Shown: positions 44,901 to 53,240 of the stretch, in pieces | Numbering within the stretch: the first letter of the stretch is position 1 | Layout: every line of letters starts with the position of its first letter | Source: Clostridia bacterium | GTDB lineage: Bacteria > Bacillota > Thermoanaerobacteria > Thermoanaerobacterales > Thermoanaerobacteraceae | Direction: 5' to 3' | Length of the DNA: 63,477 nucleotides | Assembly: GCA_012840485.1 (NCBI GenBank) | Contig: DULG01000004.1 | Coordinates: forward strand, 1 to 63,477 | The notes under the pieces: model-generated | Told to the model about the DNA's origin: nothing | Databases searched by the model: none | Seen by the model: only the letters and a program-made list of their open reading frames with translations | Program-made: the position numbers and the translations under genes

Positions 44901-45319
44901 AAGATTTCCAAAACCTCCTAACGTTCGGTCCTTCCTTATCTATTCATGTCTAGATAAGTACTATGACCTCTGCTGACTTCTCAAGGTTCAGCCATACATC
45001 ACTGCATGGGTTGTCACTTCAGATTTTACTCCCATGACTTATCCTTGAGACCTCCCCGGGTAAGAACGATAACTTTCATCTCATATATCTGCCAGATTTA
45101 CTATATGGGATTCGGGTAGTGTTGGACTTCGTTTTGTTACGCAAACTCATCCATCCCAATTCAGCCTCTTATCTGGTTCTTGTTCATCAGACCGAGATTT
45201 TGCCTTAAGCTTCCTTCAGATTCCACCTCACGATGGACACCCTTGCTCTTGGCTAGTGGTTCCCACTACCAAGCCCACAGCGGACTTTCACCGCCTAGTT
45301 ATCGCCCATGCCGGGCGCA
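44901..45319 (-). other. Structured 5' region of the group II intron (domains I-III)
   Basis: These 419 bases precede the maturase start and contain no gene of their own. The GC-richer, pairing-rich sequence (AGGCGGTGAAAGTCCGC near the 5' end, and CCTCACGATGG/CCATCGTGAGG-type blocks) is expected of the intron RNA core. Confidence 0.7.
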
Positions 45320-45325
45320 CATAAA

Positions 45326-45365
45326 TAAAAAGCACCCTTATAATCGAAAAAGGATGCTTTTTTAT
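45326..45365 (-). terminator. Rho-independent terminator of the HPS/PHI operon and group II intron target
   Basis: On the minus strand AAAAAAGCATCC pairs with GGGTGCTTTTT (one G-U) around a 14-base loop, followed by ATTTAT and then the first base of the group II intron. It lies just after the stop of the HExxH protein gene. Confidence 0.85.
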
Positions 45366-45372
45366 TTTTTAT

Positions 45373-45906
45373 TTACCATATATCATAAAATTCTTTCACA
45401 AAAGCATGAGCTGCTATTTCACTAAAAGCTTTCAATTTTACCTTAACTTTAAAAAAACCTAATGTGGTATAAGTTTTTATTTTTTCATTTGTTAATCCAA
45501 TATAATTAATCTCTAAATAATGAAAATATTCATGGCACAAAAATAATTTTACAACTTTGTTATAATTGCACCAATCGAAAAATTTTTCAGGTATCGATGG
45601 AATAAATATTTCTTTTATTGGCTTTTCATATAAAATAATTTTATTTTTCTCTTTGTTATATTCGCTAAAGACTATATAATTAAAGATATAATTCTTTTTA
45701 CTGATTTCAACCATAATATTTTCTTCCGAAATCAAATTTATTATGTCATTTGTTTTCAACTTTTTGGCTTCTTTAATTCCTCTTTCCCAAACTATCTCTA
45801 ATACTTTGTCACTTTCATCAGATGAAAATACTTTCTTGCTATAATTACCAAATTTTAATTCCTGTTCTATTAACTGTTGTTTATCTAAAAAAACAGATGG
45901 TATCAC
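45373..45906 (-). CDS. Putative zinc metallopeptidase-like protein (HExxH)
   Basis: A 177-residue soluble protein of no family I recognise. It has one HExxH motif, HEYFH at residues 125-129 in a hydrophobic helix (LFLCHEYFHYLE), and a downstream Glu in AFSEIAAHAF that could be the third ligand, the layout of small zinc proteases. It is the last gene of the permease/HyuA/kinase/HPS/PHI operon, 24 bases after hxlB. A proteolytic role in a sugar operon is unexpected; it could also be a metal-dependent hydrolase of another kind. Confidence 0.65.
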   Translation of the reverse strand: MIPSVFLDKQQLIEQELKFGNYSKKVFSSDESDKVLEIVWERGIKEAKKLKTNDIINLISEENIMVEISKKNYIFNYIVFSEYNKEKNKIILYEKPIKEIFIPSIPEKFFDWCNYNKVVKLFLCHEYFHYLEINYIGLTNEKIKTYTTLGFFKVKVKLKAFSEIAAHAFVKEFYDIW

Positions 45907-45929
45907 TTTATTTCCCTCACTTTATATAC

Positions 45930-46478
45930 TTACTCTAAATTTAAGTGTTGCTTAAATGCCATGTCATTCGTAATACTATTTTTCATACTTAACATCAGAC
46001 AAAGACCATCTAAAACTATATGAACACTTTGATCAAATAATGAACTTAAAAGCTGAACAGATTTTCTTTTTTCTCCTGTATCATATTTAGTTGTAGCTGG
46101 TACAATAAGTACCTCATCTGAAATTTTTGCTAATAGCGAATCAGCTTTACTTGTTACAGATAAAACTTTGCAATTCAGTCCTTTTGCCACTTTTGCATTC
46201 TCTACTACAAATTTTGTACTTCCTGAACCAGAAATCGCAAAAAATATGTCACCATTTTGTAAAGATGGTGTTACAGTCTCTCCAATAACATACACCTCAT
46301 ATCCTAAATGTTTAAGTCTCATAGCAAAAGCTTTGCCCATTAATCCTGATCTACCTTCACCATCAACAAAAATTCGCTTATTCATGTCAAAATAATTAGA
46401 TATTTCTTTCATCTGATTTTCATCAACCTCACTAACTACAGATTCTATTTCTCTTAAAATTGTAACTAAAATTCCCAT
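45930..46478 (-). CDS. hxlB: 6-phospho-3-hexuloisomerase
   Basis: A 182-residue SIS-domain protein: KRIFVDGEGRSGLMGKAFAMRLKHLGYEVYVIGE at the phosphosugar site, IFFAISGSGSTKFVVENAKVAK, VLSVTSKADSLLAKISDEVL. The length and the VDGEGRSG and SGSGST blocks match PHI enzymes, which convert hexulose 6-phosphate to fructose 6-phosphate in the ribulose monophosphate pathway. It follows hxlA by 27 bases. Confidence 0.9.
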   Translation of the reverse strand: MGILVTILREIESVVSEVDENQMKEISNYFDMNKRIFVDGEGRSGLMGKAFAMRLKHLGYEVYVIGETVTPSLQNGDIFFAISGSGSTKFVVENAKVAKGLNCKVLSVTSKADSLLAKISDEVLIVPATTKYDTGEKRKSVQLLSSLFDQSVHIVLDGLCLMLSMKNSITNDMAFKQHLNLE

Positions 46479-46505
46479 ACTGATCCTCTCTTTTCTAATA
46501 ATTTG

Positions 46506-47150
46506 TTAGTTTATTTTTTTTATATTCTGCATTAAAGAATAAAATTCCTTCGCTGCTTTTTGCATATCAAAAGCTTTCGTAATGGCAGAACCAATTACAA
46601 CAATTTCTGGTTTTATTATTCTGGTTTTATTTAATTTATTTAGTAACTCTATATTTATTCCCCCCGCAATCGCTAAATGAGGTAACTCACTAATATATAG
46701 CTTCATTTTCTGAAAATAACTTTCAAAGTCCTTTTCAATTTCATCTTTAGCAATATGAATACAAAATATAGCTTCTTTAAATTTCTTCAAATTTGTAATA
46801 CGGCTCTCATTTGTTTCCATTAAATCTATCATAATAGATTTTTTATATTTTTGTGCCACATCATAACACAAAGAAATAGTATTCAATGGAGCAACCCCCA
46901 TTACCGTTGCTATATCTGCCCCTGCACTATAAGCAGCTTTAAATTCATACTCTCCTTCATCCATAGTTTTTAAATCCGCCAATATTAGCTTATCAGGAAA
47001 TTGTTTTCTCATTTTCCCCACAGAACTCATTCCATAATCTTTTATAAGTGAAGTTCCAACTTCTATTATATCAATATAATCATATACCTTTTCAACTATT
47101 TTTATAGCACTTTCTATATTTATCCTATCTAATGCAAGTTGTATTTTCAT
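46506..47150 (-). CDS. hxlA: 3-hexulose-6-phosphate synthase
   Basis: A 214-residue orotidine-decarboxylase-fold protein: IQLALDRINIESAI, IEVGTSLIKDYG, ILADLKTMDEGEYEFKAAYSAGAD (metal and catalytic Asp/Lys block) and LAIAGGINIELLNKL with a C-terminal VVIGSAIT phosphate loop. HPS condenses formaldehyde and ribulose 5-phosphate, or runs in reverse to make ribulose 5-phosphate. 3-Keto-L-gulonate-6-phosphate decarboxylase shares the fold; the adjacent PHI gene favours HPS. It begins seven bases after the sugar kinase gene. Confidence 0.85.
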   Translation of the reverse strand: MKIQLALDRINIESAIKIVEKVYDYIDIIEVGTSLIKDYGMSSVGKMRKQFPDKLILADLKTMDEGEYEFKAAYSAGADIATVMGVAPLNTISLCYDVAQKYKKSIMIDLMETNESRITNLKKFKEAIFCIHIAKDEIEKDFESYFQKMKLYISELPHLAIAGGINIELLNKLNKTRIIKPEIVVIGSAITKAFDMQKAAKEFYSLMQNIKKIN

Positions 47151-47157
47151 AAAATTC

Positions 47158-48111
47158 TCACCCTTCTCTTATACTATGAGTCATTATGAACTTTTCTAGA
47201 TTTTCTCTATTGGGTAATCCATCATTATCGCCTGGAAACATTATAACTCGCGCTCCAATAGCATTACCTCTTTTTACAGCTTCACGCAATGATAAATTTT
47301 CTAATAAGCCACTTATAACTCCAACGGCAAATCCATCACCAGCCCCTACAGTATCCACTATTTGTTCAACTTTAAATCCACTCACTGTATATTCTTCAGT
47401 AGGAGTTTTAACAAAAGCCCCTTTTTCTCCTGTTTTAATTATTACGATTTTCGTCCCCTTTTCTAAATAAAATGAAGCTATATCATTTAGTTCATTATAA
47501 CCTGTAAGAATTTTCCCCTCTTCATATCCGGGTAAAACTATATCGCATCTAAAAGCAATATCATTTAATATACTCCTCATTTCCTCTTCGCTTTTCCATA
47601 ATTGCTTACGAATATTAGGGTCAAACGAAATAAGTATATTCTTTGTTTTAGCTATCTCAACAATGTTATATATGGTTTTTCTGAAACTTAAAGATAAAGC
47701 AGGAGGAATGCCAGTCAAATGAATGTGATTTACATCATCAAAATTAATTTCTTTTAAATCATTTTCCTGTATGTGAGAAGCAGCAGACCATTTCCTAAAG
47801 TATACAACTTCAGGGTCTCCAATACGTGTTTTAGATTTAAGTTGAAAACCTGTTGGATATTCATTATCAAATTTTATATAAGAAACATCAATATTTTCAT
47901 TTACTAAAAATTTATATATATATTTGCCAAAAGGGTCATCTCCAAGACGTGTTATATAACTCACTTTATGACCGAGTCTTGCAAGTCCTATTGCGACATT
48001 AACTTCTGATCCTGCCAAAGCCTTGGTAAAATTATATACTTCCTCTAAAGGTCCCTCTTCGTTTGCTATAAACATAACCATTGGTTCTCCAATAGTAATT
48101 ATCCTTCCCAT
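47158..48111 (-). CDS. PfkB-family sugar kinase, KdgK-like
   Basis: A 317-residue ribokinase-type enzyme: ITIGEPMVMFIANEEGPLE, AGSEVNVAIGLARLGHKVSYITRLGDDPFG (PfkB signature 1), ISFDPNIRKQLWKS and DTVGAGDGFAVGVISGLLE (signature 2 with catalytic Asp). DPNIR is typical of 2-keto-3-deoxygluconate kinases. The KDPG aldolase gene upstream in the same region supports that role, but HPS/PHI neighbours leave other sugar substrates open. It lies 19 bases after the HyuA-like gene. Confidence 0.87.
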   Translation of the reverse strand: MGRIITIGEPMVMFIANEEGPLEEVYNFTKALAGSEVNVAIGLARLGHKVSYITRLGDDPFGKYIYKFLVNENIDVSYIKFDNEYPTGFQLKSKTRIGDPEVVYFRKWSAASHIQENDLKEINFDDVNHIHLTGIPPALSLSFRKTIYNIVEIAKTKNILISFDPNIRKQLWKSEEEMRSILNDIAFRCDIVLPGYEEGKILTGYNELNDIASFYLEKGTKIVIIKTGEKGAFVKTPTEEYTVSGFKVEQIVDTVGAGDGFAVGVISGLLENLSLREAVKRGNAIGARVIMFPGDNDGLPNRENLEKFIMTHSIREG

Positions 48112-48130
48112 TTATATCACTCCTCAATTT

Positions 48131-50260
48131 TTATATATCATTTTTAGCTCCTACAATAATAATTTCTTCTTTTTCATCAAGCAAATCAATTTCCGTTGCA
48201 ACTACTTTTATTAATTGATCTTTGCTGTTCATACCAGAATAATCAATTAAACGCCCTCCTATACATATGTAAATATCGGGATATAATATCGTATCGCTCT
48301 TATATAAACTTGCGCTATCCCATACCTCATTTAAATCTTCGTAAAATGTAGTTTTGTTAGACTTTTTAACAATTCCATCTCCCCTTTGGACTTTGATAAA
48401 TCCCTTTTTATCTATAATTCTTATTTGTTTTTTACCTTTATCATTGTTTTTATCAGAAAAAACAAATAATCCGAAAGTTTTTGTTTCTAAATTAACATCG
48501 TCTATTGCAACATTCATAGATTTTGCCGCAATATCTTTTGCTTCTTCTTCAGTACACTCTTTTAACAAATCTGTTGTTTTTACTTCAGTAGATCCTAATG
48601 CAATAGCTGTAACTTTTTGCGTTTGTGAATCTATTTCAATAAAGACTTCTACACTTTCCGGAACAGCTCCACTATTTATTGCCGCCTGTTTTGCTTCATT
48701 TTTAATAGCCGCTATATCTTCTTTAGAAGGATTAGGAATTACTCGTTCTACTACATCTCGTACCATCGCTAAAGCTACTCCTATTGATGAAATTACCTCT
48801 GCATTTTCTGGTATTTTATATTCTAACTTCATTTTATTGGAAACATATGGAATTAGAGCCGCAGCACCACCTCCAACTCCTACTAAAATTAATTGATCTT
48901 TTTCAAGCTTATATCTTAACGCAAGTTCTTCTATAACAGGTAATATTTTTTGTGATGATTTTTCTAAAATTTGCTTCGCAGTTTCTTCTACAGAAAGTCC
49001 TAATATCTTTGCCAATGGTTCAATTGCTTTATAACTTGATGTATAATTTCCATATGCAAAATGTTCAGGTTTTACAAGTCCTAATACATTTGCAGCACAC
49101 GTATTAGTTATTGCTATTCTCTTCCCATTTTTTAGTTTTACTGCAACATAATCTGCAGGATCCCCTTCTCTTGGACTAAAAAATTCTATTTCTGGATCTT
49201 CAATCTCCTCCTCTGGAGTAAAAGCTGCATAAGGCAATCCTGCTATATGAGCACTTCTTGGCCCAACATCTACAATTTTATTTTTAGAAACCCTAACCAT
49301 ACTTCCTCCTGCCACACCTAAAACACGAACATCTAAAGAATTTATATAAGTTCTATGCCCACCAACAATAGCATAATCAATCGCTGGTCTTCCATTTTTT
49401 ATAACACCAATATTAGTACTTGTCCCTCCGACTTCAAAATATATACCATTAGATGCCCGTAAATACATTAAAGCTCCTATAACACTTGCAGCAGGTCCAG
49501 ACAGCATAGTCAACACCGGCCTCTTTTTCATTTCATTTATATCCATTACCCCACCATCACCGCGCATTATCATTAAAGGTACTTTTATTCCAGCTTTTTT
49601 TACACTTTCTTCTGTACTATTCGCTGTATCAAGCATCTTGGGTAAAATACTTGCATTTATAGCTGCAGTCCTCGTCCTTATTGTTAACCCATACAATTTA
49701 CTAATATCTGACGCTACAGTAGCCGGTACACCCATTTCTAAAGCAACCTGTTGAACCATTTTTTCTTCTTTAATACTATCAACTCCAAAAGCTTTACTTG
49801 CAACAATTACTTTAGCACCCATTTTTAATAATTCAGTTATTGCTTGAACAATATTTTCACGGGAAAGGTTTTTTGATTTTTCATACGTATGATAAATTTT
49901 TATAAATTTGCCTGTTCCTAGTGGAATGTCTCCAATATTTGTTTGTCGTTTAGCCAAAAAGCCTTCAATTCCTCCACCGCCTATTCCCAAAATCCCGACA
50001 GATGATACATCTCCTTCCAACAATGCATTGGTAGCTTGAGTTGTGCTATGAGCTATGAAAATAACATTTTCAGGATTAATATTGTTTTCTGTTAAGCATT
50101 TCTGGAAAGCTTGTATTACTCCCGCAGAAACTCCCATAGGATGAGAATGAGTAGTCATTACAGAAGCTTTGCCTATTATTTCATGGGTTTCATTATCAAT
50201 AGCTACAGCTTTTGTATGCGTCCCTCCAACATCAATTCCCATTCGTATCATACTTTCTCT
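48131..50260 (-). CDS. Hydantoinase A / 5-oxoprolinase family ATPase, without a HyuB partner
   Basis: An ASKHA-fold enzyme: MGIDVGGTHTKAVAID (phosphate 1), IAHSTTQATNALLEGDVSSVGILG, MRGDGGVMDI, LSGPAASVIGALMYL, YFEVGGTSTNIGVI and VGVGGGAAALIPY. The last 200 residues form an extension with no clear match. HyuA subunits normally act with a HyuB subunit in ATP-dependent opening of hydantoins or lactams; no HyuB is encoded here. I chose a TTG start nine bases after AAAGGAG; the frame extends 11 codons upstream across that site. A hairpin separates it from the permease gene. Confidence 0.82.
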   Translation of the reverse strand, partial: RESMIRMGIDVGGTHTKAVAIDNETHEIIGKASVMTTHSHPMGVSAGVIQAFQKCLTENNINPENVIFIAHSTTQATNALLEGDVSSVGILGIGGGGIEGFLAKRQTNIGDIPLGTGKFIKIYHTYEKSKNLSRENIVQAITELLKMGAKVIVASKAFGVDSIKEEKMVQQVALEMGVPATVASDISKLYGLTIRTRTAAINASILPKMLDTANSTEESVKKAGIKVPLMIMRGDGGVMDINEMKKRPVLTMLSGPAASVIGALMYLRASNGIYFEVGGTSTNIGVIKNGRPAIDYAIVGGHRTYINSLDVRVLGVAGGSMVRVSKNKIVDVGPRSAHIAGLPYAAFTPEEEIEDPEIEFFSPREGDPADYVAVKLKNGKRIAITNTCAANVLGLVKPEHFAYGNYTSSYKAIEPLAKILGLSVEETAKQILEKSSQKILPVIEELALRYKLEKDQLILVGVGGGAAALIPYVSNKMKLEYKIPENAEVISSIGVALAMVRDVVERVIPNPSKEDIAAIKNEAKQAAINSGAVPESVEVFIEIDSQTQKVTAIALGSTEVKTTDLLKECTEEEAKDIAAKSMNVAIDDVNLETKTFGLFVFSDKNNDKGKKQIRIIDKKGFIKVQRGDGIVKKSNKTTFYEDLNEVWDSASLYKSDTILYPDIYICIGGRLIDYSGMNSKDQLIKVVATEIDLLDEKEEIIIVGAKNDI

Positions 50261-50292
50261 CAACTTGCAACACTCCTTTAAAAATTGTATCA

Positions 50293-50336
50293 TATGGCTA
50301 CAGCCTTTCGAATAATTTCAAAAGGCTGTAGCCATA
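50293..50336 (-). terminator. Intercistronic hairpin between the permease and HyuA-like genes
   Basis: A perfect 16-base-pair inverted repeat (arms 50293-50308 and 50321-50336) with a 12-base loop starts four bases after the permease stop. There is no clear T-run. It is one of five similar elements following first transport genes. Confidence 0.75.
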
Positions 50337-50340
50337 GTAT

Positions 50341-51615
50341 TTATTTAAACATATTAACTGCAATGATTTCATTTATAATTACCACAAGCCAAGCCCATAC
50401 AACACCCGTTTTTAAGAAATCCTTTATGCTTAATTTCGTATAGTTTATCGCCCATAAGTTCCATGATTGAGTAGGACATGTAGAAATAGCCATTGATATG
50501 GTAGGCACGTAAATCAAAGGCAAAAGTAGTTGCGGTGAAAACAAGTTTAAACCTGTTAATATTGCTATTGTAGCGCTACCAGCGCCCCATGCCATAAGAG
50601 GTCCTCTAAATAATGCAAGTGGTGCAAGCATACCTATCGCAATGGCAATTATAAGCGCATTTTTAGGCATTATAGGTGAAAGCATGGTCTGGAAAATATG
50701 TGCATTTTTACCGGCTGCTGAACCAAACATAGCTAGTGTAAACAACATACCAAGCAACAAACCGACATCTGCTACACCATCATACAGTGTTTTTTGTATC
50801 AAGCTCTCTGCAGTTTTCCAAGAAGAAAACTTCTTTGTCACCAGTAATGCTAAAAATATAGCTAATAACATTGCAGGAATAGGTTGCCATTTAAAAGCTA
50901 TTGCCATGATAACAGGAATAATAGGTATTATAAAACTAATAGCTGGAACATTAGTAGTGTCAATTTGTGGTTCTGTAGGCTGAGCCCATGCATAATTCAC
51001 TTTACCTTTTCGTAAATTAAATGTTAACATTAACATTATAAATAAGATCTGTATTGCCATCGCAATGAAGCCAAATTTAATATACGGGCCATTATAAGCA
51101 ACATCAGGGAAGAACAATTGTATTTGTTTAAACAAAACTATGTTTACATACATACCTGCACCAACTGATAGCGTAAATGAGGATACTGCTACATTTTTTG
51201 GAACACCAATCGAAAGTAATATCGGTAATACAATTACACCAATTGCTATTACTGCTCCAACTCCAAAAGTACTTGTAAATATAAAAGTTGTAACCAACGA
51301 AACTAAGATAGTTGTTAATAATGGACGATCGCCGCCAAGTTCTACTGTCCTTCTTATAATAGCTCCAGCAATACCCGTTTCAACTAATACACGTCCAAAC
51401 CAACTACCAAATATAACTACCGTAGCTGTCATTCCGTATGTCTCTGCAGATTTCTCAAAGACTTCACTGATTGCTATATCATATGGTATTCTTCCTATTA
51501 AAACCCACAAAAAAGCCATTACTAAGAAACCTATCATTAAATTTCCGCCGCGAGTAGCATAATAAATAAGCAAGAAATAGGTGATTAGCAACAAAATACC
51601 TACCCACATATCCAT
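50341..51615 (-). CDS. Multi-pass permease of the ion-transporter type, organic-anion/hydantoin candidate
   Basis: A 424-residue membrane protein with about eleven or twelve hydrophobic segments: GILLLITYFLLIYYATRGGN at the start, a TAT...FGSWFGRVLVETGIAGAIIRRTVEL region, and a second repeat with LLGMLFTLAMFGSAAGKN and FRGPLMAWGAGSATIAIL. The inverted-repeat appearance is like the GntP/CitMHS/NhaC ion-transporter superfamily. No substrate is established. Position before a HyuA-like enzyme suggests a small cyclic amide or organic acid. The ribosome binding site AGAGGGGGAG is preceded directly by a 17-codon open frame. Confidence 0.75.
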   Translation of the reverse strand: MDMWVGILLLITYFLLIYYATRGGNLMIGFLVMAFLWVLIGRIPYDIAISEVFEKSAETYGMTATVVIFGSWFGRVLVETGIAGAIIRRTVELGGDRPLLTTILVSLVTTFIFTSTFGVGAVIAIGVIVLPILLSIGVPKNVAVSSFTLSVGAGMYVNIVLFKQIQLFFPDVAYNGPYIKFGFIAMAIQILFIMLMLTFNLRKGKVNYAWAQPTEPQIDTTNVPAISFIIPIIPVIMAIAFKWQPIPAMLLAIFLALLVTKKFSSWKTAESLIQKTLYDGVADVGLLLGMLFTLAMFGSAAGKNAHIFQTMLSPIMPKNALIIAIAIGMLAPLALFRGPLMAWGAGSATIAILTGLNLFSPQLLLPLIYVPTISMAISTCPTQSWNLWAINYTKLSIKDFLKTGVVWAWLVVIINEIIAVNMFK

Positions 51616-51630
51616 GTTTTTCTCCCCCTC

Positions 51631-51684
51631 TTAAAAGATTGATAAATTTGAAAAACTTTGAAAACCTTGAATTTGGCTGTTCAT
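51631..51684 (-). CDS. 17-residue leader-type open frame with a strong ribosome binding site
   Basis: An ATG six bases after AAAGGAGGTGAG, the best ribosome binding site of the neighbourhood, opens a 17-codon frame (MNSQIQGFQSFSNLSIF) that stops 15 bases before the permease ATG and within two bases of the permease ribosome binding site. The layout is that of a leader peptide or a translationally coupling small frame. The sequence has three Gln, four Ser and four Phe; no runs of regulatory amino acids are evident. Confidence 0.5.
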   Translation of the reverse strand: MNSQIQGFQSFSNLSIF

Positions 51685-51765
51685 CTCTCACCTCCTTTTC
51701 GCAAAATTAGAAATTAATTTTATGTCAATTCTTTTTTGGTACTTTATTAAATTGAACTGATTCCT

Positions 51766-52518
51766 TTATACAGCTGATAATTTTTCTATAGATTCTTTTA
51801 TCACATCAATGGGAGAAGTTCCCCCTGGAAATTCAAGTCCAATAAGAATGTGTGATGGAAACATTTTAAGTACTTGATCCCATGGCACAATACCCTTGGA
51901 CAGTGAAACTGTTTTAGGTCCAAAATTTTCTAAAATCACGTCCTTTAAATGAATATAGTTGATAAATCTACCTATTTTCTTAGCATTATCAATGGGATTT
52001 TCTCCAACCCAGTACCAATTGCCTATATCGAAAGTTCCTTTTATATTCAGTTCATATTTATTGCACCACTCGAAAAATTCTATCAAATTAACAACTTTTC
52101 CACTTAATTCAGTTTGATCGTTTTCAATTGTTATTTGAATATTATATTGAGCCAACAATTTTTTAAGCTGAATAACGAGATTCAAATTATTTTTATCAAA
52201 TTCCCCCAATGAAAACTTAATCATCTTTGCATCTATACACATAGCTTCATTGATATATTGTTCTATTATCGCCATGGGTAGTGTTTTATTAACAAATAGA
52301 TACGCAGGAACAGAATAAATTAAGTGAAAATTATATTCCTTAGCTAACTCTTTAATCTCCTTTAATTCTTCTTTTTTTTCTTTCAAAAATTCTTCTCTTA
52401 TTTCCACGTTTACTATACCTAACTTACTAATATCCTTTAAATATTCGTACTGTTTTTTACCTTCAATTAATTGTTCCTCAAAAAGCTTCATTGTTACCAC
52501 AATTCTATTCTTGTTCAT
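51766..52518 (-). CDS. Sugar phosphate isomerase/epimerase, TIM barrel
   Basis: A 250-residue xylose-isomerase-like protein: NVEIREEF near the start, IKFSLGEF, ITIENDQTE (Glu), GTFDIGNWYWVGEN (Asp), YIHLKDV (His, Asp) and a final IGLEFPGGT (Glu). It follows the KDPG aldolase gene by 16 bases, in the unit whose leader holds the LacI-type operator. It may epimerise or dehydrate a sugar acid feeding the aldolase. Confidence 0.83.
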   Translation of the reverse strand: MNKNRIVVTMKLFEEQLIEGKKQYEYLKDISKLGIVNVEIREEFLKEKKEELKEIKELAKEYNFHLIYSVPAYLFVNKTLPMAIIEQYINEAMCIDAKMIKFSLGEFDKNNLNLVIQLKKLLAQYNIQITIENDQTELSGKVVNLIEFFEWCNKYELNIKGTFDIGNWYWVGENPIDNAKKIGRFINYIHLKDVILENFGPKTVSLSKGIVPWDQVLKMFPSHILIGLEFPGGTSPIDVIKESIEKLSAV

Positions 52519-52534
52519 TCTTTAAATCCCCCAA

Positions 52535-53164
52535 TTATTTAAAATTTTTTACTGCTTCAATTAACTTTTCTATCCTTTCTTCTAACAAATATAAATTATT
52601 TAAATTAATTCCTCTTGTTAAATATCCTCCTACTCCCACAGCATAAGCTCCATTTCTAAACCATTCTGCTATATTTGAATTATCAACACCACCTGTAGGC
52701 ATAAATTCAACAAAAGGAAATGGTCCCTTTAAGGATTTAATAAAAGCTGGTTTTAAAAATTCACCCGGAAACAACTTTATTATATCCGCTCCCATTTGAT
52801 ATGCATTATATATTTCAGTCGGTGTTGATGCTCCCATAGAAAAAAATATATTATTCTCTTTACAATAAGTAGCAACCTCTTCTATAAGGCAGGGAGTTAC
52901 TATAAAATCAGCTCCTTGTTCTATTGCTTCCTTTGCTTGAGATAGATCTAATACAGTACCTGCACCTACTATTGAATCTGGTAAAGATTTTTTTAATTCA
53001 TGTATTAATAAACGTGCATTTTCAACTGTATAAGTTATCTCAATAATGTCTATTCCTTTTTGAAAAATCGTTGTTGATATTTCTTTTGCTAATTCTTTAT
53101 TTTCAATTCTTATCACTGCAACAATTTGGTTTTTGAACATTTCTTTTAAAAGTATTTTATCCAT
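52535..53164 (-). CDS. eda: KDPG / 4-hydroxy-2-oxoglutarate aldolase
   Basis: A 209-residue class I aldolase: IVAVIRIENKELA, IIEITYTVENA (catalytic Glu), IVGAGTVLDLSQAKEAIEQGADFIVTPCL, ADIIKLFPGEFLKPAF (Schiff-base Lys) and PTGGVDNSNIAEWF. It cleaves 2-keto-3-deoxy-6-phosphogluconate to pyruvate and glyceraldehyde 3-phosphate. It is the first gene after the lacI-type gene, with an operator-like palindrome 20 bases before its start. Confidence 0.92.
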   Translation of the reverse strand: MDKILLKEMFKNQIVAVIRIENKELAKEISTTIFQKGIDIIEITYTVENARLLIHELKKSLPDSIVGAGTVLDLSQAKEAIEQGADFIVTPCLIEEVATYCKENNIFFSMGASTPTEIYNAYQMGADIIKLFPGEFLKPAFIKSLKGPFPFVEFMPTGGVDNSNIAEWFRNGAYAVGVGGYLTRGINLNNLYLLEERIEKLIEAVKNFK

Positions 53165-53183
53165 ATTTTCGCCTCCTTTATAT

Positions 53184-53205
53184 ACCGATTTACTAAATCG
53201 ATTAA
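53184..53205 (+). promoter_or_regulatory. LacI-type operator O1 upstream of eda
   Basis: ACCGATTTACTAAATCGATTAA is an imperfect palindrome around CGATTTACTAAATCG, 20 bases upstream of the eda start codon. It matches the second site upstream of the regulator gene at 18 of 22 positions. Confidence 0.75.
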
Positions 53206-53240
53206 CAAAAATCTAAAAGAAAAATTGCCATCAAAAAACT

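Larger units (their letters stand above)
43417..45320 (-). mobile_element. Group II intron, bacterial class C-like, inserted after a terminator
   Basis: The minus-strand 5' end is GTGCGCCCGGCATGGGC at 45320, the class C start pattern (GUGYG). The 3' end is a domain V-like hairpin (GAACCGCCGTATACC ... GGTACGTACGGTGG, about 43454-43493) and a domain VI ending CTCCTACTCGAT at 43417. Length is about 1904 bases. The encoded maturase lacks an HNH endonuclease domain, as in class C. The 5' exon is a transcription terminator whose T-rich tail touches the first intron base, the usual class C target. The maturase is frameshifted, so mobility is probably lost, but the RNA may still fold. Confidence 0.87.

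Noticed and set aside
46506-47150. 3-keto-L-gulonate-6-phosphate decarboxylase instead of HPS
   Set aside because: The fold is shared, but the ADLKTMDEGEYE block and the adjacent PHI gene favour HPS. The point is not fully settled by sequence alone.
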